From: an uncultured Pseudoxanthomonas sp.
GTDB lineage: Bacteria > Pseudomonadota > Gammaproteobacteria > Xanthomonadales > Xanthomonadaceae
Assembly: GCA_946886405.1 (NCBI GenBank)
Contig: CAMPIO010000146.1
Location: 1-5,877, forward strand
DNA length: 5,877 nucleotides
Reading direction: 5' to 3'
Each line of letters opens with the position of its first letter. Within the stretch, counting starts at the first letter, position 1. This document shows, piece by piece, positions 1-5,718 of the stretch. The translations under genes and the position numbers were made by a program. The notes under the pieces are model-generated. The model did no database searches. It saw only the letters and a program-made list of their open reading frames with translations, and was not told where the DNA came from.

Positions 1-1746
1 GGCATAGCCCTGGTTGAACGTGCGCGCCTTGATGATCTTGTCGACCAGCGCCTGCGGCATCGCCTCGCCGGTCTGGTGGTGCCTGGCGTAGTGGGCGAAC
101 ACCTTCGGGTCCAGCGCCCAGTGCTCGTTGAACTGCGACGGGAACTCGACGAAGTCGCGCGGCACGTTGGTCCCGGCCACGCTGGGGTACTGCGTCTTCG
201 AGAAGAAGCCGTGCAGCGCATGGCCGAATTCGTGGAACAGCGTGGTGACGTCGTCGAAGCTCAGCAGCGCGGGCTGGCCGGCGGCGGGCTTGGTGAAGTT
301 CTCCACGTTGTAGACCACCGGGATGTCGCCGGTCAGGCCATTCTGCTCGACGAAGTTGCCCATCCACGCGCCGCCCTGCTTGCTCTCGCGCTTGAACGGA
401 TCAAGATAGAACAGCGCCAGCTGCTTGCCATCGGCATCCATGATGTCGAACACGCGCACGTCGGGGTGATAGACCGGGATGTCCTTGCGCTCTTTCGCGG
501 TGATGCCGTACAGCTGGTTGGCGGCGAAGAACACGCCGTCCTTCAGCACACGGTCCAGTTCGAAGTAAGGTTTGATCTGAGATTCGTCCAGATCGAACTC
601 GGCCTTGCGCACCTGCTCGGCGTAGAAGTCCCAGTCGGCCGCGCCTGCCGTGAAGCCGCCCTTCTGCGCATCCACCACGCCCTGGATCTTGGCCAGTTCG
701 GCGCGCGCACGCGCGGTGGCGGCAGGCACGGTGTCGGTCAGCAGCTTCAGCGCGACCTCCGGCGTGCCGGCCATCTGGTCGGCGATGCTGTAAGCCGCGT
801 AGTTCGGGAAGCCGAGCAGCTGTGCCTTGCGGGCGCGCAGTTCGGCCAGGCGCTGGATGGTGGCGCGGGTGTCGTTGCCGTCGCCCTTCTCGGCGCGGCC
901 CAGCGAGGCGGCCATCAGCTGCTCGCGCAGCGCGCGATCCTTCAACGAACCCAACGAGGGTTGCTGGGTGGTGTTCTGCAGGCTCAGCAGCCACTTGCCG
1001 TCCTTGCCGGCGGCCTTGGCGGCATCGGCCGCGGCGGCGATGGCGCCTTCGTCCATGCCGTCGAGCTTCGTCTTGTCGGCAACGAACACGCCACCCGCGT
1101 TGCCGGCGGCCAGCAGCTTGTTGCCGAACGCGGTGGTCAGCGAGGACTCCTCGCTGTTGAGCTTGCGCAGCTCGGCCTTGTCGGCATCGGACAGCTGTGC
1201 GCCGGCACGGACGAAGTCGTCATGGGTGTGCTCGACCACGGTCTTCTGCTCGGGCGTCAGGCCGAGCGTGTCGCGCTGGTCGTAGACCGACTTCACGCGG
1301 GCGAACAGCTTCGGATCCAGGTGGATGCTGTCGCCGTGCTCGGCCAGCTTCGGCGCCAACGCCTCTTCGGCGGCCTGCAGCGCGGGATTGGTGTTGGCGC
1401 CGGTCATCGCGAAGAACACGCTGGTCGCGCGCGTCAGCAGCGTGCCGCTGCGCTCCAGCGCCTCGAAGGTGTTGGCGAAGGTGGCCGGCTCGGCGTTGTC
1501 CGCGATCTTGCGCACCTCGGCCAGGTGCTGGCGCATGCCCTCTTCGATGGCGGGCTGGTAGTCGGCGTCCTTGATCCTGTCGAACGGCGGCGCCTGGAAG
1601 GGCAGCGTGCTGGCGGCAAACAGGGGATTCTCGTTCTGGGCGGGCGTGGTGGCGGTGGCGGGCATGGCGGATTCGGAAGCGGGGCGGTCGCCGCAGGCGG
1701 ACAGGGCGACCGCGATGGCGGAGGAAAGCAACAGCGTGCGCAGCAT
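1..1746 (-). CDS. dcp: M3-family zinc metallopeptidase, Dcp-like peptidyl-dipeptidase lipoprotein (partial; C-terminus off the left edge)
   Basis: This is a zinc peptidase that by family removes C-terminal dipeptides from short peptides. The reading frame is open from the ATG at 1746 to base 1, giving 582 residues; Dcp proteins are usually about 680-720 residues, so roughly the last 130 are missing. The N-terminus MLRTLLLSSAIAVALSAC is a lipoprotein signal with lipobox LSAC and Cys18, followed by Gly-Asp, so an envelope location, probably the outer membrane, is expected. The zinc motif HEFGH is at residues 505-509 (bases 220-234). The third ligand is Glu534 in FVEFPSQ, 25 residues after the second His, as in M3 enzymes. 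The FVEFPSQFNEHW context favours Dcp over oligopeptidase A. Other family blocks seen are LPFQAPPFDRIKDADYQPA near the N-terminus and KRESKQGGAWM before the active site. GGAG lies 6 nt before the start. It is transcribed divergently from folE. The exact substrate is inferred. Confidence 0.93.
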   Translation of the reverse strand, partial: MLRTLLLSSAIAVALSACGDRPASESAMPATATTPAQNENPLFAASTLPFQAPPFDRIKDADYQPAIEEGMRQHLAEVRKIADNAEPATFANTFEALERSGTLLTRATSVFFAMTGANTNPALQAAEEALAPKLAEHGDSIHLDPKLFARVKSVYDQRDTLGLTPEQKTVVEHTHDDFVRAGAQLSDADKAELRKLNSEESSLTTAFGNKLLAAGNAGGVFVADKTKLDGMDEGAIAAAADAAKAAGKDGKWLLSLQNTTQQPSLGSLKDRALREQLMAASLGRAEKGDGNDTRATIQRLAELRARKAQLLGFPNYAAYSIADQMAGTPEVALKLLTDTVPAATARARAELAKIQGVVDAQKGGFTAGAADWDFYAEQVRKAEFDLDESQIKPYFELDRVLKDGVFFAANQLYGITAKERKDIPVYHPDVRVFDIMDADGKQLALFYLDPFKRESKQGGAWMGNFVEQNGLTGDIPVVYNVENFTKPAAGQPALLSFDDVTTLFHEFGHALHGFFSKTQYPSVAGTNVPRDFVEFPSQFNEHWALDPKVFAHYARHHQTGEAMPQALVDKIIKARTFNQGYA

Positions 1747-1934
1747 GGAGAGCTCCGGGAACGGACTTCGACGGGATCGCCCGTCACGGTGGTGGACCGG
1801 TGCATAGCGTGCGCCTGGTCGCGTGGCTTGGCGAGTGCCGGCCCACGACTGCCGCATCCACGCGCCCGTTGGTACCGTAAAGGGCCGGGCAGACAAATGC
1901 GTTATCCTCCCCGCCCCCCGCAGGAATCCATGCG
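1747..1934. promoter_or_regulatory. Divergent intergenic region between the M3 peptidase and folE
   Basis: These 188 bp must hold the 5' leaders and probably the promoters of two divergent genes. The peptidase Shine-Dalgarno GGAG reads on the minus strand from 1756-1753. The folE site AGGA is at 1922-1925. A small perfect hairpin, GACGGG-ATCG-CCCGTC at 1770-1785, lies in the peptidase leader. For folE the only -10-like hexamer noticed is TATCCT at 1903-1908, and it has no acceptable -35 at normal spacing. I could not find a convincing sigma-70 promoter on either strand, so the regulatory role is inferred from gene orientation alone. Confidence 0.45.
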
Positions 1935-2540
1935 ATGAACCCGTCCGACGACAATCCCGGCAAAGTCACCCAGGCGCAAGCCGAGGACGCGGTACGCGTG
2001 TTGTTGGAGTGGGCCGGCGAGGATCCCACGCGCGAAGGCCTGCTGGATACGCCCAAGCGCGTGGCCAAGGCCTACCGCGACTGGTTCAGCGGTTACCAGA
2101 TCGATCCGCGCGAGTACCTGGCGCGCACGTTCGAGGAAGTCGCCGGTTACGACGAGATGATCGTGCTGCGCGACATCGAGTTCGAAAGCCACTGCGAGCA
2201 CCACATGGCGCCGATCATCGGTCGCGCGCACGTGGGCTACCTGCCCGACGGCAAGGTGGTCGGCATCAGCAAGCTGGCGCGCGTCGTGGATGTGTATGCA
2301 CGCCGTTTCCAGGTGCAGGAAAAGATGACCGCGCAGATCGCGCAGTGCATCCAGGACGTGCTGCAGCCGCGCGGCGTGGCCGTCGTCGTCGATGGCGCGC
2401 ACGAGTGCATGACCACCCGCGGCGTGCACAAGCGCGGCGTCAGCATGGTGACCAGCAAGATGCTGGGCACCTTCCGCGAGGACGCGCGCACGCGTGCCGA
2501 GTTCCTGCGCTTCATCGAGACGGGCCACGGCAAGCGTTGA
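1935..2540 (+). CDS. folE: GTP cyclohydrolase I (FolE)
   Basis: FolE converts GTP to 7,8-dihydroneopterin triphosphate, the first step of tetrahydrofolate synthesis, in the cytoplasm; the family forms a homodecamer with one zinc per subunit. The 201-residue product has the usual length for short bacterial FolE. The zinc-site block is [19 protein letters not shown], with Cys87, His89 and His90. The second block [11 protein letters not shown] carries His156 and Cys158. The spacings (87 to 158, 89 to 156) equal those between Cys110, Cys181, His112 and His179 of the E. coli enzyme, so the three zinc ligands and the catalytic histidines are all present. The substrate-pocket stretch [24 protein letters not shown] is split between residues 103 and 125. 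AGGA lies 9 nt before the ATG. A nearby ATG at 1930 is followed at once by an in-frame stop and is not used. A REP-like repeat pair begins 14 bp after the stop. Confidence 0.98.
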   Translation: MNPSDDNPGKVTQAQAEDAVRVLLEWAGEDPTREGLLDTPKRVAKAYRDWFSGYQIDPREYLARTFEEVAGYDEMIVLRDIEFESHCEHHMAPIIGRAHVGYLPDGKVVGISKLARVVDVYARRFQVQEKMTAQIAQCIQDVLQPRGVAVVVDGAHECMTTRGVHKRGVSMVTSKMLGTFREDARTRAEFLRFIETGHGKR

Positions 2541-2554
2541 GTGCGTGCGGCTGT

Positions 2555-2672
2555 TGTAGGAGCGACGCAAGTCGCGACCGCGTGATGTCACTGTCCATGT
2601 GCCTGCTCATCTCAAGGATTCAACCTTCCTGTTGCCTGAGGGCGCCCGGTCGCGACTCACGTCGCTCCTACA
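2555..2672. repeat. REP-like inverted repeat pair 1 (folE-ychJ gap)
   Basis: The left unit (2555-2580) and right unit (2647-2672) are near-perfect inverted copies over 26 bp, matching at 24 positions. Each begins, read inward, with TGTAGGAG, then a hairpin of stem GCGAC/GTCGC and a 4-base loop, then GACCG. The left hairpin is 2562-2575 with loop GCAA. The right hairpin is 2652-2665, with loop GTGA when read on the minus strand. The overlapping palindrome GTCGCGAC is also present in both. The 66-bp spacer shows only a weak short stem (AAGG/CCTT) and no gene. The arrangement, a GTAG start plus imperfect palindromes in a head-to-head pair, is like REP doublets mobilised by RAYT transposases, including the GTAG-type elements of Stenotrophomonas. 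No such transposase is in the window. Family assignment is inference. Confidence 0.85.
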
Positions 2673-2685
2673 GTGAAGCGACGCC

Positions 2686-3069
2686 ATGAACGCCTGCCCC
2701 TGCGGCACCGGCCGTACCTACGCTGCCTGCTGCGGCCGCTATCACGCCGGTGAGCCCGCGCCCGATGCCGAGGCGCTGATGCGTTCGCGCTACAGCGCCT
2801 TCGTCACCGGTGACGCCGACTACCTGCGCGCCAGCTGGCATCCCGATACGCGACCGGCCGAGCTGGGCCTGGATGCGCCGGGTGCACCGAAGACCACGTG
2901 GCTGGGACTGACGGGGAAGACGCACCGCATCACCGGTCCGGACACCGCCGAAGTCGAATTCATCGCCCGTTACCGTATCGGTGGCGGCAGCGCGGTACGG
3001 ATGCAGGAGCGCAGCCGCTTCGTCCGCATCGATGGACGATGGCTGTATCTGGATGGCGAGCATCGGTGA
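2686..3069 (+). CDS. YchJ-family (UPF0225) SEC-C motif protein
   Basis: A 127-residue protein of unknown cellular role. The N-terminus [16 protein letters not shown] holds a complete SEC-C metal-binding motif: Cys4, Cys6, then eight residues, then Cys15-Cys16, followed by GRYH. The next segment ([22 protein letters not shown] split around residues 29-50, W at 51) is the typical YchJ middle domain with an NTF2-like fold. The protein ends in a stretch rich in strand-forming residues ([16 protein letters not shown]). E. coli YchJ is about 150 residues with a second C-terminal SEC-C motif; that one is absent here, as in shorter UPF0225 members. The start is fixed by the motif beginning at residue 4. 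The ribosome site is weak (GAAG, 7 nt before ATG). Repeat pair 1 ends 13 bp upstream, so either transcription reads through it from folE or the promoter lies in or before the repeat. It converges on the M20 gene. Confidence 0.9.
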   Translation: MNACPCGTGRTYAACCGRYHAGEPAPDAEALMRSRYSAFVTGDADYLRASWHPDTRPAELGLDAPGAPKTTWLGLTGKTHRITGPDTAEVEFIARYRIGGGSAVRMQERSRFVRIDGRWLYLDGEHR

Positions 3070-3077
3070 TGTCGAGC

Positions 3078-3104
3078 CCTTCTCCCCGCGAGGCGGGGAG
3101 AAGG
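3078..3104. terminator. Strong hairpin downstream of ychJ, possible transcription stop without a U-tract
   Basis: A perfect 12-bp stem (3078-3089 with 3093-3104) closes a 3-base loop, beginning 8 bp after the ychJ stop codon. It is the left end of the inverted repeat pair. Position and stability suit a terminator or an mRNA 3'-end barrier. It is followed by GTGGCC rather than a run of T on the plus strand, and no A-run precedes it for the minus strand, so it is not a canonical intrinsic terminator. The role is inferred. Confidence 0.4.
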
Positions 3105-3273
3105 TGGCCGGAGGCCGGATGAGGGGCGAACGAAGCGGCGATGCTGGCCATGTCGCGCGCCCGTTACATGCGTGATCACTTCTTTTGATGGTTTCGCGTG
3201 CCGTCGAGGAACAGGTCTCCGTTCGCCCCTCACCCGCCTTCGGCACCCTCTCCCCGCTGGCGCAGGGAGAGGG
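3078..3273. repeat. Inverted repeat pair of a second intergenic family (ychJ / M20 convergent gap)
   Basis: Two related arms face each other in the 214-bp gap between converging genes. The left arm (3078-3132) starts with the perfect hairpin CCTTCTCCCCGC / GCGGGGAGAAGG around loop GAG, continues with GGCCGGAGGCC, and ends in AGGGGCGAACG. The right arm (3220-3273) is its inverted counterpart: CGTTCGCCCCT at 3220-3230 is the exact complement of the left arm's end, and 3246-3273 forms hairpin CCCTCTCCC / GGGAGAGGG with a 10-base loop. The arms diverge moderately between these anchors. The 87-bp spacer (3133-3219) holds a GTGATCAC palindrome and no supported gene. I recognise this as the CCCTCTCCC...GGTGAGGGG type of repeat that is abundant in xanthomonads and related bacteria; that recognition is from memory, not a search. 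Confidence 0.85.
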
Positions 3274-3283
3274 AGACACTATC

Positions 3284-4615
3284 TCAGCCCTTCGGCTTCT
3301 CCAGGTAATCCAGCGTCACCTGCAGCAACGCGCGCAGGCCGACGTCCAGCGAGCCTTCGTCCAGCATGAACTCCGGTGAGTGGTTGCTCGGTGCGGTGAC
3401 GGGGTCGACGCCCTTGGACGTGCTGCCGACGAAGAAGAACATCGACGGCACTTCGCGCGCGTAGAACGAGAAATCTTCCGCGCCCATCTGCAGCGATGGG
3501 GTGATCACGTTGTCCGCGCCGACCGCGGCCTGCAGGCTGGGCAGCATGCGCGCGGTGAGTTCCGGGTTGTTGACGGTGACGGGATTGCCGTCGTTGTCGG
3601 GCACGCTGGCTTCCACCTTCGCGCCATGCGCGGCGCTTACGTGCGTGGCCACGTTCTTCAGATCGGCGAAGATCTTCTGCCGCATGCCGTCGTCGAAGGT
3701 GCGGATCGTGCCGACTACTTCCACATCGTCGGGAATGATGTTGTAGCGGATGCCGCCCTTGATCGCGCCGAAGCTGACCACGGCCGGCAGCTTCGAGATG
3801 TCGGTGCGCCGGCTGACGATGGTCTGGGTGGTGCCGATGATGTCCGCCATCGCGACGATAGGGTCGATACCGCCCCACGGCCGCGAGCCGTGCGTCTGCC
3901 GGCCGATGACCTTCAGCGTGAAGCTGTCCGACGCCGCCATCAGCGGGCCCTGCCGCACGCCGATCTGGCCTACGGGGATCGACGAGAACACATGAAGTCC
4001 GAACACCGCCTCCGGCGTGAAATCCTTGAATACGCCCTCCTTCAGCATCAGCTCGGCGCCGCCCTCCTCGCCGGCGGGCGCGCCCTCCTCGGCGGGCTGG
4101 AACACCAGCAGGACTTCGCCCGGCAACGTGTCCTGCATGTCGACCAGCGCCTTCGCCACGCCCAGCAGGATGCCGGTATGCGCGTCGTGGCCGCAGGCAT
4201 GCATCACGCCGACGGTCTCGCCGCGGTAGGTCGACGTCGCCTTCGACGCGAACGGCAGGCGGTTGCGCTCGGTGACGGGCAGCGCATCCATGTCGGCGCG
4301 CAGCGCGATGCGCGGCCCCGGCCTGCCGCCCTTGATGACGGCGGTGACGCCGTGATGCGCGACGCCGGTGCGTGGCTGCAGGCCGAGCTTGCGCAGCTCC
4401 TCGGCCACGCGCTTCGCCGTCTGTTCCTCGCGGTTGGACAGCTCCGGGTACTGGTGGAAGTGCCGGCGCCAGTCGATCACCTGCTGCTGCATGGCCTTGC
4501 CGGCGGCGATGACCTCGGGGCGTTGGACCGGCACTGCATCCTGCGCGGCGACGGGGAGCGCGCAGGTCAGCGCGGCGGCGAGCAGGGAAACGGCAAACGA
4601 ACGTGCGTGGCGCAT
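3284..4615 (-). CDS. Exported M20-family amidohydrolase / N-acyl amino acid hydrolase (first paralogue)
   Basis: A 443-residue hydrolase of the M20D group (IAA-amino-acid hydrolase, hippurate and N-acyl-L-amino acid amidohydrolases), which cleaves amide bonds to free an amino acid using two metals. A Sec signal peptide is clear: charged start MRHAR, hydrophobic core to about residue 20, and likely cleavage after Ala24 in VAA-Q, so it acts in the periplasm or outside. Family motifs in order: LRADMDALPV (105-114), MHACGHDAHTG with Cys141 and His143, QPAEEG with Glu176-Glu177, GLHV with His208, a dimerisation domain at about 225-340, MGAEDFSFY (377-385), and NHSPEF with His412. Thus all expected metal ligands and the catalytic Glu are present. 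GGAG (4628-4625, minus) lies 9 nt before the ATG. It is divergent from yfcA by 114 bp and convergent with ychJ. The C-terminal 52 residues match the gene at the right edge at 34 positions. The true substrate cannot be told. Confidence 0.95.
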   Translation of the reverse strand: MRHARSFAVSLLAAALTCALPVAAQDAVPVQRPEVIAAGKAMQQQVIDWRRHFHQYPELSNREEQTAKRVAEELRKLGLQPRTGVAHHGVTAVIKGGRPGPRIALRADMDALPVTERNRLPFASKATSTYRGETVGVMHACGHDAHTGILLGVAKALVDMQDTLPGEVLLVFQPAEEGAPAGEEGGAELMLKEGVFKDFTPEAVFGLHVFSSIPVGQIGVRQGPLMAASDSFTLKVIGRQTHGSRPWGGIDPIVAMADIIGTTQTIVSRRTDISKLPAVVSFGAIKGGIRYNIIPDDVEVVGTIRTFDDGMRQKIFADLKNVATHVSAAHGAKVEASVPDNDGNPVTVNNPELTARMLPSLQAAVGADNVITPSLQMGAEDFSFYAREVPSMFFFVGSTSKGVDPVTAPSNHSPEFMLDEGSLDVGLRALLQVTLDYLEKPKG

Positions 4616-4729
4616 CGGGTCGGACTCCGGACGGGACAGGGCGATGCTAACCGCAATGGCCCTCCTGCAAATGCGTCGCCGCTTCTAGAATACGCAGGCG
4701 GACACGCACCGACTGCGTCCGGAACCCCC
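4616..4729. promoter_or_regulatory. Divergent promoter region, M20 amidohydrolase / yfcA
   Basis: These 114 bp separate two divergent start codons. On the plus strand TAGAAT (4686-4691) resembles a -10 box 38 bp before the yfcA ATG, but its -35 partner is poor. On the minus strand TAGCAT (4649-4644) is a candidate -10 for the M20 gene, also with a weak -35 (TTGCAG, 4670-4665, short spacing). An imperfect stem-loop, GGACACGCA (4700-4708) with TGCGTCC (4714-4720), lies in the yfcA leader just before its weak ribosome site GGAA. Promoter calls are tentative. Confidence 0.35.
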
Positions 4730-5518
4730 ATGCCCGACCTCGCCTTGCAGGTGCTCCTGCTGCTGTTCCTCGCCGCCATGCTGGCGGGCTTCATCGATGC
4801 CATCGCCGGCGGTGGCGGCATGGTGACCATCCCCGCCATGCTGCTGGCCGGCATCCCGCCGCTGCAGGTGCTGGGTACCAACAAGCTGCAATCGCTGTTC
4901 GGTTCGGGTTCGGCCAGCTGGTCCTACGCGCGCCACGGCCACGTCGATCTCAAGGGCCAGCTGCCGATGGTGCTGACCGCCGCACTGGGCGCGGTCGGTG
5001 GCGCCTTGCTGGCGACGGTGATTCCGGTCGAGTGGCTGAAGTGGGCGCTGCCGTTCCTGCTGGTGGGCATCGCCATCTACTTCGGCCTGAAGCCCGACAT
5101 GGGCCACGTCGACCGGCACCAGCGCATGCGCCCACAGGTGTTCGCGCTGACCTTCGTGCCGGCAATCGGGTTCTACGACGGCGTCTTCGGCCCCGGCACC
5201 GGCTCGTTCCTGATGTTGGGCTTCGTGGCGCTGGCGGGCTTCGGCATGCTGAAAGCCACTGCGCATACCAAGTTCCTCAATTTCGGCTCCAACCTCGGCG
5301 CGTTCGCGGTGTTCCTCGCGCACGGCGCCGTGCTGTGGAAGGTCGGGCTGTTGATGGGCGCGGGCCAGTTCCTGGGCGCGCAACTGGGGTCGCGCTTCGC
5401 GATGAAACAAGGCGCGCGCATCATCAAGCCACTGTTGGTCACCGTGTCGATCGCGCTGGCGATCCGCCTGCTGGCGGATCCGCAGCATCCGTTGAGGGTG
5501 TGGATGGCGTCTGTCTGA
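4730..5518 (+). CDS. yfcA: TauE/SafE-family membrane permease, YfcA-like
   Basis: A 262-residue inner-membrane protein of the TauE/SafE (formerly DUF81) family, some members of which export sulfite or other organosulfur anions; the substrate of YfcA itself is unsettled. Length and motifs closely match E. coli YfcA. The two family half-repeats are visible: AGFIDAIAGGGGMVTIPA (19-36) with GTNKLQ (49-54), and GFYDGVFGPGTGSF (147-160) with ATAHTKFLNFGSN (176-188). Hydrophobic segments fall roughly at 5-26, 30-47, 78-98, 104-120, 136-150, 158-172, 187-207 and 232-249, fitting about eight membrane spans. A hydrophilic loop (121-135, PDMGHVDRHQRMR) separates the halves. The frame is open far upstream, but that is only the antisense of the M20 gene. 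The ATG at 4730 is the only ATG, GTG or TTG start in frame within the intergenic region and sits exactly where the family begins. A weak GGAA site precedes it. REP-like pair 2 begins 5 bp after the stop. Confidence 0.94.
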   Translation: MPDLALQVLLLLFLAAMLAGFIDAIAGGGGMVTIPAMLLAGIPPLQVLGTNKLQSLFGSGSASWSYARHGHVDLKGQLPMVLTAALGAVGGALLATVIPVEWLKWALPFLLVGIAIYFGLKPDMGHVDRHQRMRPQVFALTFVPAIGFYDGVFGPGTGSFLMLGFVALAGFGMLKATAHTKFLNFGSNLGAFAVFLAHGAVLWKVGLLMGAGQFLGAQLGSRFAMKQGARIIKPLLVTVSIALAIRLLADPQHPLRVWMASV

Positions 5519-5523
5519 GCCCT

Positions 5524-5662
5524 TTGCAGGAGCGACGTAAGTCGCGACCGCACGGCTGGCGTCTACGGGGGCGTGGTGACAAGCGCCTCCATCGTCCAGG
5601 CGAATCATGGATTCCTGGATCGCGCGGCCTTCATGCGGTCGCGACTTACGTCGCCCCTACAA
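5524..5662. repeat. REP-like inverted repeat pair 2 (yfcA / M20 convergent gap)
   Basis: Same family as the pair at 2555-2672. Left unit 5524-5552 and right unit 5634-5662 are inverted copies over 29 bp with two differences; the inner 21 bp (5532-5552 against 5634-5654) is perfectly complementary. Hairpins are 5532-5545 and 5641-5654, stem GCGAC/GTCGC, loop GTAA in both when read in the GTAGGAG direction. The left unit has GCAG and the right unit GTAG as the leading tetranucleotide, and the right has GGGG where the others have GGAG. The 81-bp spacer contains an extra imperfect hairpin at 5595-5619 (TCCAGG..AATC / GATT CCTGGA, loop ATG). It fills most of the 200-bp gap between converging genes. 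No gene is supported inside it. Confidence 0.86.
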
Positions 5663-5663
5663 C

Positions 5664-5703
5664 GGCCCAGCCTGCATCACGGTATCGACCGTGCACGTGG
5701 GCC
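5664..5703. terminator. Compound stem-loop downstream of the second M20 gene, possible terminator
   Basis: An inner perfect stem CACGGT-ATCG-ACCGTG (5678-5693) is enclosed by outer arms GGCCCA (5664-5669) and TGGGCC (5698-5703), separated by unpaired bases. It lies 15 bp past the minus-strand stop codon at 5719-5721, the right place to end the M20 transcript. In the minus direction it is followed by GTTGTAGG, so there is no proper T-run and termination is a guess. It directly abuts REP-like pair 2. Confidence 0.35.
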
Positions 5704-5718
5704 GGGGGCCACCTACGG

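Noticed and set aside
1770..1785. Hairpin GACGGG-ATCG-CCCGTC as an operator for the peptidase
   Set aside because: A 6-bp stem is expected by chance in DNA this GC-rich, and it has no second copy or link to a known regulator.
76..1938. A 620-codon open frame on the plus strand
   Set aside because: It runs antisense in codon register with the M3 peptidase and exists because GC-rich codons rarely create stops on the opposite strand. The translation is low-complexity and rich in G, V, R and L, with no recognisable domain.
1902..2591. A 229-codon minus-strand frame over folE
   Set aside because: It is antisense to folE, which has all catalytic residues. The frame also extends into the REP-like unit, and no ribosome site or domain supports it.
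2583..2646. A small RNA or small gene in the spacer of repeat pair 1
   Set aside because: No start with a ribosome site, no promoter and no strong structure was seen; only a weak AAGG/CCTT stem.
3380..4729. A 450-residue N-terminal extension of the YfcA frame, suggesting a fusion
   Set aside because: This stretch is the exact antisense of the M20 gene, which has all its catalytic motifs. YfcA homology begins at the ATG at 4730, with its own spacing from a ribosome site.
4685..5608. A 307-codon minus-strand frame over yfcA
   Set aside because: It is antisense to a well-supported membrane protein. Its product is full of Q, H, R and A, with no domain or membrane segment, which is typical of a shadow frame.
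2555..5662. CRISPR-like direct repeats from the four GTAGGAG units
   Set aside because: The units occur as inverted pairs with spacers of 66 and 81 bp and are about 3 kb apart. There is no regular direct-repeat array and no cas gene.
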